From Leptidea sinapis (Eukaryota; Arthropoda; Insecta; Lepidoptera; Pieridae), in NCBI RefSeq assembly GCF_905404315.1, contig NC_066279.1, positions 7,142,501 to 7,206,500 on the forward strand: 64,000 bases of DNA, given 5' to 3'. The notes beneath the pieces were generated by a model that worked only from the letters and a program-made list of their open reading frames with translations, was not told the origin of the DNA and ran no database searches. Both the position numbers and the translations under genes were made by a program. This document shows positions 1-12,240 of this stretch, piece by piece (within the stretch, counting starts at the first letter, position 1; every line of letters begins with the position of its first letter).

Positions 1-17
1 CAATGCGACATAGCATC

Positions 18-400
18 AAAGTCAAAGTTTTTATTTGCATAAACATGTTAGATTGATGTTACATAAATATTATAAAGTACATGTTTGCCACATTTATGAC
101 GTGCAAATTTTATAAAATAAATTAATTCTAAATCATTAGTTACAATAATATCAATTTAACAAAAGATTACTAGCAGTATTATATAGTATATTGTCGAGTT
201 TTTAGTTGAAAATATTCGTCTAATGAATATAAGCATTTTTTATTAAGGTATATTTTCAATTTAGATGAGAATTTTCTATTTGACGATACCTCTCTTATTA
301 TTTTTGGGATGTGATTATAGATTTTTATGCACATACAAAAACAGTTTCTCTGAAATAATGTAGTTCTACAGCAAGGTACTTGTAGTTTGGAATTGGTCCG
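18..400 (-). pseudogene. 3' end of a non-LTR retrotransposon (LINE) with RT C-terminal tail
   Basis: The minus strand encodes a short C-terminal tail (IKIYNHIPKIIREV, then a K-rich segment ending LDEYFQLKT), a pattern typical of the last residues of Jockey/CR1-type polyproteins, where an F/IYN(K)IP motif precedes a basic tail. The tail is followed by an AT-rich 3' UTR ending near position 18 with a TTTGACTTTG-like terminus. The reading frame changes near 330, so the copy is dead. It is 5'-truncated and abuts an oppositely oriented LINE end at about 440. Confidence 0.6.
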
Positions 401-439
401 GTACCGGACCGCTTCAAATGGTTCGCCCGGACCAAATCC

Positions 440-1080
440 GACCAAATGTTAATGCTATTAGTGCATCGGAAGTAAATAATATCTTCATACTTCAAAAAAG
501 AGCTGTACGTGCCATATATCAAACGAGCCCACGAGAACCTCTAAGGGAGAAATTCAAAGATATTCATATTATGACCATGTACGGCCAATATATTTATAGC
601 AATCTCCTGCACGTACATAAACATTATAATTTATACAGTAAAATAAGCGACAAATATAATTTGAACACTAGAAATAACTACAAGCTTATAGTGCCCCCTA
701 CTAGGCTCTGTAAAATAAACAATTCTTTTGCATGCGATAGTATTAAATTTTACAATAAATTACCAAAAAGTGTATCTGAATTCTGAATAAATAAATTTAA
801 ATCTTTTATTAAACGCAGACGTATGTCGAATGCTTATTACAGTATTGAAGATTACGTAAACGATATTACAATATGGAATTAAATAGTATTATAGTTGTTT
901 TTTATGGATTATATGGTTCATGGCCTTGTGTTGTTCCACTGGTTTGCATTGTTTTGAAAATATGTTTAAACTTTTATGTAATTAATATATATATGTATCT
1001 GAATTGTATTTTTTGTGATTGACGTTGACGAACAGTCTTTTGATTTTATGTCAACAAAATATTTTGACTTTGACTTATTA
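440..1080 (+). pseudogene. 5'-truncated LINE: RT C-terminus plus 3' UTR
   Basis: The plus strand reads VNNIFILQKRAVRAIY, later NLNTRNNYKLIVPPTRL and FYNKLPKSV. This is the same block order (LQKRA.RAIY, NTRN.KL, P.TRL, FYNK.P) as the C-terminus of the LINE at 9.2-12 kb. A TGA at 784-786 interrupts the frame, but homology continues to a second stop at 880-882. The 3' UTR ends near 1080 in TTTTGACTTTGACTT and differs from the TTTGAA-type tail of the 9-kb family, so this is a related but separate LINE. The 5' end is truncated. Confidence 0.7.
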
Positions 1081-2821
1081 GACGACTCGAGTTGTCTACT
1101 GTTATACGGATCGTCCGATGGTCCGACCATGTGTTAAGGATATTAAGGCTTTTATATTACAACCAGTCGTGCGAGCTCAGTATCATTAAACATCTACACA
1201 AGTTTTAGTTCAATAAACAAGATGACCTTATTCAAACGTGAAATCATTACGTAAAGAGCCAGTTATAAAAATCCACATAATAAAACAACTTTTATCTGCC
1301 ACTGTATCACATTCTTCTGAAATTTTTTTTCACTTTTGGTATTAGTTCCGTATATAAATTAAGACTTTTTATTTGATTACATTATTGCTATTAATGTCAC
1401 ATGATTGCAGTATATGTATCTGATACAGTCATCTGTACACATGTAAACTCATTACCAGATATCAAAGCACCAAGAAGAACGAATGCTTAATAGTTTCAGA
1501 GTAAACTAGATGATATGGAATATAGATGCTGAGAATTGATACGAATCAACAGAAAGCCACGGCTTTAGAGGAAATTAAATCCCAATAGATTCATCTAAAG
1601 TTTCCTCGTTGTTTAACTCGGTTGGATTAATAACTATCGTTTAAATAACATAAACAATCCCTAAAGCGTTAGTAAATCGTAAATCAGGACTATTGTTGGG
1701 CAGTAAATGTGGAAACAGAGCATTGGGAAGGTTTGATTAAGGTTTAGATTGTTTAATTTATGGTTACCCAAAGGGCTATTGTTTATTAACCATCAAGTTG
1801 CCGACGTGTTCAATTTGTTTAATTAACAGTGTTAAAAAGCGTTTGAGAAAACTAATTTGGTATTATTATTTAAATTTGTTCATAAGGATAAAAATTTATT
1901 TAAAGAACTGGTGCGTTTTCCAAAATAGGAGCATAGGTAAGGCAGAGCAGTCCCCCTGAAAACATGCTCTGATAGGGTAACGAAACGTCGGGTTAGCTAA
2001 AATAATAAAAAAAAGATTAACTGTTCCATAAAAACTAATGTAAGAAAACAGTTACAATTACATGCGTTTAAAAATAATCATTTAAAAAGTGTTTCATTTA
2101 TAATTGTAACACGTAATCGCGTGTGTAATCGCGTGAATCAAAGAAAATACTAGAAAAATTAAAGTAAAAACTAGGTTTCAATAAAGAAAATTATTATGGT
2201 TAAAATCTATTACATTCACTCTTGTCGATAGCCTTTTTTCGGGGTGGGGGATCTGACAAATATCACACCAAAAATAAAATATATTACTTATCAGTAGTCG
2301 GTCTTATATTAGATTTATTCCCGAAAAAAACACTCCAAAACAAATTGCGATGCAAAAACCGTAATGGAATATAGATCACGAAGACGTAAGACGGCAGTCA
2401 TAAAAACTTAACCATATCATAGATCCTTGTGAGGTCCGACATTACTTGCCCGAGAACTCTCGTAAAAAGATACGATGCCAATGCCAAATAGAATACGAAA
2501 ATAAGCACATAAATACTATACGTAATAATATATGTTGTTAGTATAACCTCAATACAATGTCTTTTATATTATTGCGATGAGGCTTTGTTAAAACACAAAG
2601 AGAGTTAGGTTGAAGTGATCATAATATACAAAATATTTGCTTATTCGTACAACAACAAACTTCAATATGTAGATCTGAGCTTATTTTTAGACTTCGTTTT
2701 CAGAATTCAGGCAAGATAAACAGTAAATAAAATGTGTGCGGTTCTGAAATCATTGTCAGGAACGAAGTAGCTCAGGATATTTCGTTAAATCCGAATGTAA
2801 TTTGTAAGGGATATTATCAAT
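1081..2821. other. AT-rich non-coding stretch
   Basis: No supported gene. Around 1965-2000 there is a degenerate motif (CTGATAGGG, then GAAACGTCGGG) that resembles repeat fragments common in arthropods. I could not fold it into a convincing structure. Confidence 0.4.
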
Positions 2822-3200
2822 AACTAGCTGACCCGACAGACGTTGTTCTATATATAATAAATAAAATATTGTTTTTATATGAATTTGTCAATAATATATC
2901 ATAACATCAAAAAATATTTTGTAAAATATGCACCCTGCTGTCGTAATGAAATTGTTTTGCAGCAGAACTGTCAAACCGTGCGTCAATAAATTCTCTCATA
3001 GAAATTATGTATGGACACATCAAAGGAAAAATAAATTTGTTGTTTTTATTTAATTTAGCAGCATTTTCCTATTTATTCAGCTTTTAAACCTTCTCTGGAC
3101 TTCCACAAATAATTCAAGACCAACATTAGCCAAATCGGTCCAGCCGTTCTCGAGTTTTAGCGAGACTAACGAACAGCAATTCATTTATATATATAGATTT
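2822..3200 (+). repeat. Dispersed repeat of the AGCTGACCCG type (RTE/SINE-like)
   Basis: It starts CTAGCTGACCCGACAGACG and ends with CCAGCCGTTCTCGAGTTTTA, GCGAGACTAACGAACAGCA and a TATATA tail. A second copy with the same 3' half lies at 54,822-55,212. Related pieces starting from the AGCTGACCCGGCAAACG form occur at 22.9, 31.9, 60.0 and 61.8 kb. Non-coding. The 3' end resembles short elements mobilised by RTE LINEs; that assignment is from memory. Confidence 0.65.
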
Positions 3201-4748
3201 TTCACGACTTAAGAAACAAGTGTTATATTTCCTTCATGCAAATTTCTTTCTCTGTGTAATTATAGTAAGTGCAATGTTACGAATACAATCAAAATAAGTG
3301 TGTGTATATTTGTGTACTTACACAAGGTAATTTGGCGTAACAAAACAAAATTCCTTAAAACATTATTTTACGTTTGTAGAAAGAACAGTATTGTAATAAA
3401 AAAATATGAATTCACTGCAAAATTTAGTTAATTTAGATTGAATTATGACACAAATGTAAACCATTTGACCAATTAACGTGTTTGAGTGTCGGTGTGAGAG
3501 CGTATCGTAAAAATTCACTCTGATATTCCCTAATGCGCTATAAGAAGTTTAACTTTACGCTGCATTTAATGCACGACGGTCAAGCGCTGGAGGTTCGGAA
3601 CGATACGATAATACCCCAAATATATCGCACCTACCCTCTTCTAACAAATGTTCGTATTCCATATAGTTTATCGTAACAACATAGTAATCATAGACTAATA
3701 TTTTGATTATTTTTTACGATGTTATAGTGAATGAATTATGCACAAACCTTGAAAAACTAAATATTATCTGTGCTATGTCGTTGTTAAGTGTCAAAAGTCA
3801 AAATATAGTTTAGGCGGTAAGAACCATGCCAGACACTGCACCACTAATTTGCATCAGTTAAACAAAATGTAAATATTCTAAAATTATGTAATGAATATAA
3901 AATGACCATTTAAAATTGAATAAATAATACAAAACTTGCGGATAGTAAAATGTAAAAAAAAGTCACGCAACCCTTCTCGTCGACTTCCTATTTCTCAAGC
4001 GGCCATTTGCATTATTTTCTACGCAAAAACGATCAACAAAATGACTTAAATTACTTGGTAGTAAAAAAATCCTGTTGAATAGTAAATCACATATAATTAT
4101 TTAACATATGTGTATATTGTATGCCAAATATATCTATACAACTTGAAACGATAATAGCAACGACAGCCTAGAAGGTGTCGTTGAGATTATCGTAAATCGT
4201 AGTCGTCTCTGACATTTTCAACTAAGAGTAGGGTAAGGACCGATACTATTGAAAAACAGGTGAAGATAATAAAAAGCGTGTTAAAACAAAATACTCAACA
4301 TTCGATTCGAAGAACCCTGTTCTATATAATATCTGTTGGTAGATCTATTGAGCTACTGATAATATCAAAACCCAGCTGATATTCAAATTCAAATAGATTC
4401 AATATTTCAAAGCAACAAAATGTACCAAAACAACATAACAACTATAAATCAATAACAGTAGCGGATTAGAAGGACCTCGCAACAATCGAGAGATTCGACT
4501 CTTGTCATTTGAAAATCGTCTTATTTTATACCATTTGGGTAATTAATAGATTCCTGCAAAATAATAACTAAATCTATGAAATTTATTTGCAGTACCTATG
4601 AGCTGTATCAATAAAGTAATTTAGATTAATTTAAAACTTGCATATAATGGATAGCAAACATAATAATAAGTTTCAGCTGTAGTATGTATAAATATACTCA
4701 GGATTACACAGGAACATTTGAAAGAAAGACAGAAAAATATTTATTTAT
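3201..4748. other. AT-rich non-coding stretch
   Basis: No gene or well-defined repeat recognised. A short ATTCAAATTCAAATAG run near 4,380 resembles the TTTGAA-type tails of the LINE at 9 kb. Confidence 0.4.
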
Positions 4749-4771
4749 ACACACACACACACACACACACA
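4749..4771. repeat. (AC)n microsatellite
   Basis: About eleven uninterrupted AC dinucleotides. Non-coding surroundings. Confidence 0.9.
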
Positions 4772-5365
4772 AAGGTGTTTAAAAAGGAGCCACTCAGCAT
4801 GTGTTCTATCACAAATGTGTTGCAACGCTGATCTTTTGTGGCTCCCGCGTGACACATGACTTCAAGGAGGACACCTCGCCTGAATAAAATTGTAATTAAC
4901 ATAAAAAACAATTACTACTAAATTTAGAAACTAGAACAAAACATACAGATTAGAAAAAGTAATTACAAATTAGAACGAATACAAAGTCATAAAAAATAAT
5001 AAAATAAAACAAAAATAAAAAGCTCCCAGTCTCTTTGAAGGCAACTAAGGCTGGAATACTGACTGACTGTTGGATTTGATACAAGAAACAATTAATCCTG
5101 TTCAATATACGCTTAAACATTTTCAAATTAAGGAAGTTGGTGAAACTCGCTCTCACTAATTGGAGTTTGCAAAAAGCGACAGAACAAGAATGTTAACACT
5201 TAAACTTTCCGTACAGAAGTCTACCAGCTCCAGTAGTCTTCATTAATTAATATTATGAAAGTTCATCCATCCTATGATGAAATCCATCGCCATACATGTA
5301 GAATTTATATAAAACTATTTTTATAGAATATCTATAATATGTATTACTTTTATCTTTATTATAGC

Positions 5366-5397
5366 GGGTAAAAGCTAGTATATACTAGCTTTTACCC
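5366..5397. repeat. Perfect 32-bp palindrome at a repeat junction
   Basis: The arms GGGTAAAAGCTAGTAT and its exact reverse complement meet without a spacer. ACTAGCTTTTACCC is the start of a dispersed repeat, so this is best read as two copies joined head to head. Confidence 0.8.
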
Positions 5398-5439
5398 ACG
5401 ACATCGTACGGGTGAAATAATTGCATTGTACAGATTTTT

Positions 5440-5799
5440 TTATTTTTCAAGATACCTTGCAAATAATACACAAACTGCTGTGGTTAATACATTTTTATAA
5501 AGTACGTTTTCTTTGTTTTGACACCCTTTGCTAAAACCTAAAGTTTTTACGGGTTTGATACTCGTGAGCACGCCACATAAGGTGGCCCTTGAGAATTGAT
5601 TTATTGATTTAATATTAAAATCCTCGGTATGCTTACAGCAACGCCAAATCGTATACCGAGTCAGAGGTAATTCTTGGTGCTGAGCAATAAGGCCATTAAG
5701 CAAGGTCGGGGCATTTTCCGAAAAAGTTGTCCGCGTTGATGCTAGATGAAAAAACAGCAAATGCCTGCACGAACGGACAGCCCTACCAAGCGCCCTCAC
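5440..5799 (-). other. Unrecognised 119-codon open frame, probably repeat-derived
   Basis: The frame begins MRALGRAVRSCRHLLF and ends ARYLEK. No signal peptide, domain or motif is recognised. It starts just downstream of a dispersed-repeat start at 5,384 and sits next to a dead RT, so a chance frame inside a repeat is more likely than a gene. Confidence 0.2.
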
Positions 5800-5819
5800 C
5801 TCTAATGCACATCTACAGA

Positions 5820-6925
5820 TAGGGTATCAGGGTTATCAACTTTGCTTTGGAGTAATAGGTAATAGTGAACCAAAATAGCTCTGGTTCTCCTTGTTTGCAA
5901 AGTGTCTAACCCATACAAAAAAAGACGGATACAGGTACGGATAATATCCGTAAATTTTTTTATACAAGCTGCGAACAAATTTACGCTGTACTTTTTCTAT
6001 GGCTAGAGTAAAATTTGCGTGTGGTGGACTCCACACTACGGAATTATACTCGAGCTTACTCCGCACGTTCGCATTAAATAGTGTGATCATTATACACGGA
6101 TCGGTGAAACGGCTACTTTGGCGCAAAACAAATCCCAATAGTTTTGCGCTTCCTTACATATGTTATTGATGTGGTCGCTAAAAGTAAGCTTTACATCAAT
6201 AGTTAGACCAAGGTCTCGAATCTATGAAACCCTTTCCAGTAATACGCCCGATAAGGTATAGTTAGAGACGGTATTTAGACGATTGCGAGACAAAGTTATG
6301 ATTTTGCATTTAGACTCATTAAACTCCAAGCAATTATTTTTTCCCCAACCTAGGACATTATTGATACCCTGCTGGAGTTTATTGCAATCTGAATTATCAC
6401 CTATGTGGAGAAATAGATTTAAATCATCTGCAAACATTAAACATTTGGCATGCTTAACAACTTCAGGCAGATCGTTGATCATGATTAAAAATAGAGTGGG
6501 TGCCAAGGTGCTTCCTTGACTAATGCCTGAAGATGTTATAAAAGGGTCAGATTTGAATTCATCATACGAGGGATAGCTTCTTCGATAGGACATTAGTTAC
6601 TACTCTGTCTAACGCTTTTTTAAAGTCAAAATAAGCAACGTCAATTTGCCGACGAGAATCCATTTTTGTTATGGCGTAGTCTACAAAGTTAATGAGGTTT
6701 GTCAAAGTGGAGCGATCAGTTCGAAACCCATGTTGCCAATCAGATAGGTTGTTCTTGGCTTGCTGCTTAATCTGACTGTTGATAGCTATTTCGAACAGCA
6801 TAGCAAATACAGAGAGAACGGCAATAGGTCTAAAATTCTCGATTTTGTTGCTAGAGCATTTGCATATAGTGACTCTCGATATTTTCCAGACATCCGGATA
6901 TGTCGATGTGTTCAAAGATAAAAAA
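5820..6925 (-). pseudogene. Degraded LINE reverse transcriptase
   Basis: Three frames in order on the minus strand cover RT blocks. The first (6562-6915) has FRPIAVLSV, QHGFRTDRST and YFDFKKALD. The second (6222-6593) has ITSSGISQGSTLAP, then MINDLPEV and the catalytic FADD (CLMFADDLNLF). The third (5836-6138) has GFVLRQS, ANVRSKLEYNSVVWSP and IEKVQRKFVR. Frameshifts separate them, and part of the thumb is missing near 6,150-6,220. Block style suggests the Jockey superfamily but is not the same family as the copies at 9, 24 and 45 kb. Non-functional. Confidence 0.8.
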
Positions 6926-7208
6926 AAGATTTTAGTGGTTCAACTAGAACGCGCAGGCAATCTTTTTGTATAAAAGGTGGCACAGCATCTGGCTATTAAT
7001 AGAGATTTTTTTTTAAATATACACCTGCAACTTTAAGCGTATATCTAAGGGCAAAGACAACGTATTTTAAAATTGATATGGTCATTATAAAATGTTGCTT
7101 GGCTAGCTTATTATGAAATAACTTAAGATAAGTCCTTAAGTTAGGACTGAATATATTGACCGAAATTATGAGATAGACTGAGTTGCGAGACTTGTTTTTT
7201 TTACAAGT

Positions 7209-7512
7209 TATTTTTTTTTATATGACAATAAGGGATGAGAGGAGCAGGATGTTCAACTGATGGTAATTGATACGCCCTGCCCATTACGATGCAGTTCTGC
7301 TCAGGATTCTTGACAAAACTTTAAAATTCTGAGCGGCACTACAACTGCGCTCGTCACCTTGAGACATAAGATGTTAAGTCTCATTTACCCAGTAATTTCA
7401 CTAGCTACGGCGCCCTTCAGACCGAAACATAATAATTTTTACACATTCCTGCTTCACGGCACAAATACGCGCCGTTGTGGTACCCATAATCAAGCCGGCC
7501 CATTGGTAAAGT
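7209..7512 (-). mobile_element. SINE-A copy, near full length
   Basis: Read on the minus strand it runs from a degraded head through TCTGAAGGGCGCCGTAGCTA, a GAGCG.AGTTGTAGTGCCGCTC hairpin-like segment and TTACCATCAGTTGAACATCC to a CATATAAAAAA tail. At least ten copies in this window share this order. It resembles Metulj-type SINEs of butterflies from memory; I cannot verify the name. The tRNA-like SINE-B begins 20 bases away. Confidence 0.8.
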
Positions 7513-7527
7513 AAGTCATTTTATTGA

Positions 7528-7795
7528 TATAATAATAATAATAATAATGACATACTTTTACACAAATCATCTTGCCCCAAACTAGGCATAGCCTGTACTA
7601 TGGGTACAAGACAACGATATATTTAATACTATATACTTACTTAAAAATACATAAATACATATAAACATCTATTACTCGGAAACAAACATCTATATTCATC
7701 ATATAAATGTTTGCAGCTACCGGGATTCGAACCCGGGACCTCTAGCTTAGAAGTCAGGGTCACTAACCATTCGGCTATATGGGTCGTCGTGATGG
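7528..7795 (-). mobile_element. SINE-B: tRNA-derived SINE with (ATT)n tail
   Basis: On the minus strand the head carries an A-box-like TAGCCGAATGGTTAGTGACC and a canonical B box GGTTCGAATCC. A body follows (ATATGATGAATATAGATGTT, TTGTCTTGTACCC, TTGGGGCAAGATGATTTGTG). The tail is a short (TTA)n run at 7,532-7,549. Copies at 16.2 and 28.6 kb share this order. The internal RNA polymerase III promoter is inferred from the boxes. Confidence 0.85.
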
Positions 7796-8625
7796 CATTT
7801 ATTTTGTCAGTATAATCGTTTTGAATATTGAATAACTAGGAATTTATGTTTCAAATAACACAGAAATGGTATCGCAACGCACATCCAACCTATAGTTTGT
7901 TACTGCAGTACAGTAGAAAATTTTCCATTTCCATATGAAAGATGAATATGCCACGGTAGCGTATAAACTGAATCTCGAAAGCGCAACCTTACTGGATGAT
8001 TTATTTCTAACAGTATTTTTCATTCTTGGTTGACGTTGTTTACGTTAACTAACATCATGATAGGGTGGAAAGTAGGTGTATCACGCGAAGTTTTACAACA
8101 GTTGAGGGTAAGAGTCAATATAGTTTATTTTAAAAATTAATTCTTTTTTTACAACAAGCTATGCAACGGGATCGTACGCATAGAGGCATTCGATTTACGA
8201 CAAATGTTAATTTAAATTAATTAAATTTGAGAATACAATGCTAAGACATACATACTCATTCATTTCGCATCGTATTGTTATATCTATTCGATTTTATTCT
8301 ATGCATGAAAACCCCTTAGATCATGACGTATTCCTCTAGTAGTAGAAAAAAAAGACGTGTGGCACTCGGGGACTGCCGCGGTAAAGCTATTGCATAGCAT
8401 TTTTATCAACTTATGCATGTATAATTATTTATTTATTTTATTAATGCAGTTTTTTTTTTGATAAAATTAATTTAAAAAATAGCAAACGGGAAGTGAGTTA
8501 AATTTAACTTGCAAGATTTGATAACATACAGACAACGGGACAGGTGAAACTAAATAAAAATGCTAGTCATAATAATAAAAATTAAAAAAACGTGATAAAA
8601 AAATAAATAAATTAAAAAAAAACAA
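7796..8625. other. Non-coding stretch
   Basis: AT-rich, no gene seen. No recognisable repeat except A/T runs. Confidence 0.35.
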
Positions 8626-8705
8626 GACGTACCCCAGGCTCGAACCTGGGACCTTCTACACAAAAAGCATACGTGATCACCGCTGTTCCACGGCAACTGC
8701 AATGA
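8626..8705 (-). repeat. tRNA-like SINE head
   Basis: The minus strand contains GCAGTTGCCGTGGAACAGCGG (D-arm region) and a B box CCCAGGTTCGAGCCTGGG with a perfect T-stem. The anticodon arm is poor, so this is a SINE head or tRNA pseudogene rather than a functional tRNA. Confidence 0.6.
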
Positions 8706-8802
8706 CCGTGACGAAATATCTATATACATCTAGTAGGAATTTCTGGATTCGGTCTCCACGCTCAAGGCCCGCGATAGAAGCTATGCAATAGCTTAAAAAA
8801 TT

Positions 8803-8935
8803 CGTCGAGGGTGACAGTTAACCTCTTTTTTAAGCAATTCACGCACATCACCACAAAATGACATACAAATCGTGAGTGTAACACGTAGCTTGTCACGCAC
8901 ACTAAAGTATTGTAGCGCGAGAGTCCTCGCTCACA
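8803..8935 (+). repeat. Dispersed repeat family H, partial
   Basis: Shares GTTAACCTCT.TTTTAAGCAA, ACATACAAATCG.GAGTGTAA and ACGTAGCTTGTCACGCACAC with 41,095-41,215 and 42,505-42,620. Non-coding, class unknown. Confidence 0.65.
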
Positions 8936-9448
8936 CCCCGTCGTTGCACAATTAATTTATATTCTTCTTTTTTAAATACGTATATTCCTTTACTATCTTT
9001 TATAATACATTATAATATTACTTCATTTAATATAAAATCTGGGGCCGAAGACCGACCATTCTTACTTTACTTAATTCTCTAATATCTCTTTTTTCGATTG
9101 ACTTCGCATCCGCGTTAATATTCAAATTAGGTATAAAATATTATTTATTAGCTTGACGGCCAACCATATTCAAATTCAAATTCAAATTAAAATATTTTTA
9201 TTCAAAATAGGATGTGAAATCACTTATTGAAAGTCAAAAAAACTACCACCCATTCCAAAGTGAATGCCTCAGGCCTGAGAAGAATGGGCGCAACAAACTC
9301 AGCGGGCTATTTTTTTTTCATCAAAAATATGTTTTAAAATTAAAGTAACATTTACAAAGTAACATTGTACAATTAAACTTATTATTTAATAGCCTGAGGG
9401 CGGTCGCTCCATTCCCAATCTGTGGTATCATTAAGAAAGTCATTTATG

Positions 9449-9658
9449 TTATTTACCTTTACCACACAAACGTTTTTTAACAATTCTTTTGAATAACGTT
9501 ACACCTTTGTTTTGAACATTTTCTGGGATCTTGTTGTATAAGCATATACATCGCCCCACAAAAGACTTACTAACTCGACTTAGCCGAGTAGTAGGCATCA
9601 TCAGTTTATGTTTGTTCCTGGTGTTAACATTATGGTTACGAGTTTCTGGCAAATTCAC
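9449..9658 (-). pseudogene. C-terminal tail of the LINE RT protein
   Basis: Continues the RT frame after a 2-base deletion near 9,640. The other two copies read a cysteine-histidine pair here (RNCHNH), while this copy has lost two bases. Motifs are NVNTRNKHKLMMPTTRLSRV, SFVGRCICLYNKIPENVQN and a basic end. The role of this tail in LINEs is not well defined; it may help RNA binding. Confidence 0.75.
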
Positions 9659-11399
9659 TTATGTGCCTATGAACATACATTACATTATCAAGAATATATT
9701 GAGAAGCAACAGTCAAGATGTTAATTTCTTTGAATTTTGCTCTCAATGATTCCCTAGGACCTAGGTTATAAATAGCGCGAATAGCCCTCTTCTGCAGCAC
9801 AAATATTGTATTAATATCGGCAGCGTTGCCCCATAGCAATATACCATAGGACATAATACTATGGAAATAACTAAAGTATACTAGTCGCGCCGTATCTATG
9901 TCAGTTAATTGTCTAATCTTTTTAACCGCGTAAGCTGCAGAACTAAGTCTGTTCGCCAATCCTTCAATATGGGGGCCCCATTGTAATTTGGAATCTAGAG
10001 TTATGCCAAGAAATATAGCAGATTCTACCGGTTCTATCACCTCTCCATTTAACAAAACATTTGCATTTACATTTTTGACATTTGGTACGGTAAATTTAAT
10101 GAATTCAGTTTTCTTGCTATTTAACAATAGGTTATTAGCGCTAAACCAGTACACGATGTCAGATAAAATATCGTTCACTTCGTCATACATAGCTTGGTTT
10201 CTTTTCACTTTGAAAATCAGTGAAGTGTCGTCCGCAAACAATACTACCTTATGTTTTTTCTCTATAAGATTAGGAAGATCATTTATATAGATAAGGAAGA
10301 GGAACGGTCCAAGAATAGACCCTTGTGGTACCCCCATACAGAAAGGAGTCCCAGGAGATCTCCTGCTATTCACATCGACCCTCTGAATTTTATTGTTTAG
10401 ATATGAAATCAGAAGATCGAGCGCAGTTCCTTTTATGCCATAGTGGTATAGCTTCCTGACCAGCGTTGAATGTTGAACACTATCAAAAGCCTTAGATAAA
10501 TCACAGAAGATGCCAAGTGCATTCTGCAATTCCTCCCAGGCATCAAAAATATTCTTGATTAGCTCAACACCTACATCCATTGTTGAACGTCCCCTAGTAA
10601 AGCCAAATTGTTTCAAATGAAGTAACTTATGAGAGTTAAAGTAAGTAAGCATTTGGCTTAAAATTATTTTTTCAAAAATTTTACTAAGGGTCGGCAAAAC
10701 CGACACAGGACGATAGTTGTTCGGGTCAGAAGAGCATCCCGACTTAAATATTGGTGTAATTTTACTATGTTTCAGAAGGTCAGGAAACACGCCACGATTA
10801 ATACAATAATTAAATACTATTGCAAGATATGGTGCTATGACATCAATTATTGAACTTATTATTTTAACAGAAATGCCCCATATATCAGCAGTTTTTTTCA
10901 TGTCTAGAGATTTAAAAGTTTTAATTATTTCTCCAGGGCTAACAAAACTAAAATTGAAACTTTGTTGACATCCTATAACATTTTCCAGAAGAAGTGACTC
11001 AGCAACACTGGTGGAGGAGACAAGAGTTTTTGTGATAGAAACTGGAATCTCAGAAAAAAAATTCTCAAAAGCAGTAGCAACTTCCTGCTGAGATTGAATT
11101 ATTGTATTGTTTATTGATAGATTATATTCAATGTTGCGGTCTTTCAATCTTCCAGATTCCCAGTTAATAACATTCCAAGTCATCTTTATTTTATTTGATG
11201 CATTTTTAATTATCTGTCTGATATGCATAGACTTTGCAATAGAACAAACACTTTTAAATAATTTAGAGTATTTTTTAACATACTCGAGAAAAGATGCATC
11301 ATGATTATACAATGATCTCTCACTATACAGTTCATATAGCCTTTGTCTGATCCTATGAATGCCAGCTGTTGCCCAATCATTAAATGAGACCACCTGCAA
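9636..11399 (-). pseudogene. LINE reverse transcriptase ORF (587 codons)
   Basis: A long open RT: PIFKSG..DPNNYRPVSVLP near residues 215-235, GFTRGRSTMD near 265, catalytic CDLSKAFDSV near 300, GVPQGSILGPFLFLIYIND near 358 and the catalytic FADD near 390 (codons at 10,227-10,238). The thumb follows, then YGILLWG and IFVLQKRAIRAIY near the end. All three catalytic aspartates are present. The protein would copy its own RNA at a nicked target site. It cannot work here, because the endonuclease in front and the tail behind are in other frames. The apparent start Met lies inside the polyprotein and is not a real start. Confidence 0.9.
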
Positions 11400-12060
11400 A
11401 CTCTGTTTTAATTATTTTAAATAACATATCATACATTTCATTTGGATTAATATTATATTTGAATAAATCCAAATTTGAGAGTTTAACTGACACATTGCCT
11501 CTATATTTCTCCATTCGCCTATTATTCACAGGAACAAACGTAAACTTTTTAATTTTAGTACATTTATTGACCTCAATATTAAAAGAGGCTAACTGACCAA
11601 AGTGGTCTGAACTCAGTTTGTTAATTATTGCCTGAGAAATGGGTTTATAATTGGTAAATATGTTATCAATACAGCTTTTGGAGGTGCCAGTTACTCTAGT
11701 AGGCTCTAAGAAAATATTGGTTAAATCATATGATTTGAATAAAGATCTGAATCTAATACTGGTTGAGGATTTTTCTAATAAATTAATATTAAAATCACCA
11801 CATGTCATGATATACTTCTTAGACTCAGATAATTTTAATAAAACCTCCTCCAATACACTTTCAAATAATTCATATACTGCATCTGGGGGTCTGTATATAC
11901 TAACAACAATGACGCTCTGCACAGGCTATTTCAATTGTACGTTCAACAGAGAGGCCCACAATATCTTCTCGTTCTTTGAATTTAAATAATTTACTTACAA
12001 GAATAAGAGAGCCGCCACGTGTAGCTTTTTCTCTGCTAAACGCACTTGCCACCTGATGAC
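11380..12060 (-). pseudogene. LINE AP-endonuclease domain, partial and frameshifted
   Basis: From 12,060 leftward the frame reads ASAFSREKATRGGSLILVS, a typical endonuclease segment, until a stop near 11,915. The next frame continues with VVSIYRPPDA, CGDFNINLL, EPTRVTGTSKSCIDNIFTN and SDHFGQLASF. These match the C-terminal half of APE-type LINE endonucleases, including the GDFN motif and the final SDH. The N-terminal half is missing. A frameshift at about 11,390 separates it from the RT. Confidence 0.85.
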
Positions 12061-12129
12061 CACTGAAGTTAAAATATAGAATATATATTTATATAGAACA
12101 ATGAGTTCTTATATACGGCTAATAACTTC

Positions 12130-12240
12130 TTGTTACAGTATTAAACCTGGCGTGTATTTATCGGTTGAAGAGCAGCATGAGGGTCTATCTTGTCTAGACG
12201 TATAAGTGATCTAAGAAAAACTCCTTTCTAGTAAACTTCT
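12130..12240 (+). repeat. Dispersed repeat family H, 3' part
   Basis: CAGTATTAAACCTGGC and TATTTATCGGTTG, followed by TCTAGACGTATAA and TGATCTAAG, match 41,190-41,400. Partial copy. Confidence 0.55.

Larger units (their letters stand above)
9167..12060 (-). mobile_element. CR1/Jockey-like LINE, best preserved copy
   Basis: Reading from right to left: endonuclease (12,060-11,380), RT (11,399-9,636), C-terminal tail (9,658-9,449) and 3' UTR ending in repeats of the TTTGAA/AATTTG type near 9,170. The 3' UTR has ACTCAGCGGG, CCTATTTTGAATAAAAATAT and a polyadenylation-like AATAAA. Two truncated copies with the same 3' end are at 24.64-25.16 kb (plus) and 44.92-45.83 kb (minus). At least three frameshifts (about 11,925, 11,390 and 9,645) make it non-autonomous. 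No ORF1 is visible and the 5' end is probably truncated. Confidence 0.85.

Noticed and set aside
1955..2000. Possible further hammerhead (CTGATAGGG, GAAACGTCGGG)
   Set aside because: The core is not CTGANGA, and no stem II or stem I could be drawn.
4950..5156. Small minus-strand frame with hydrophobic end
   Set aside because: AT-rich chance frame; the FLF/FYFII run reflects A/T composition.
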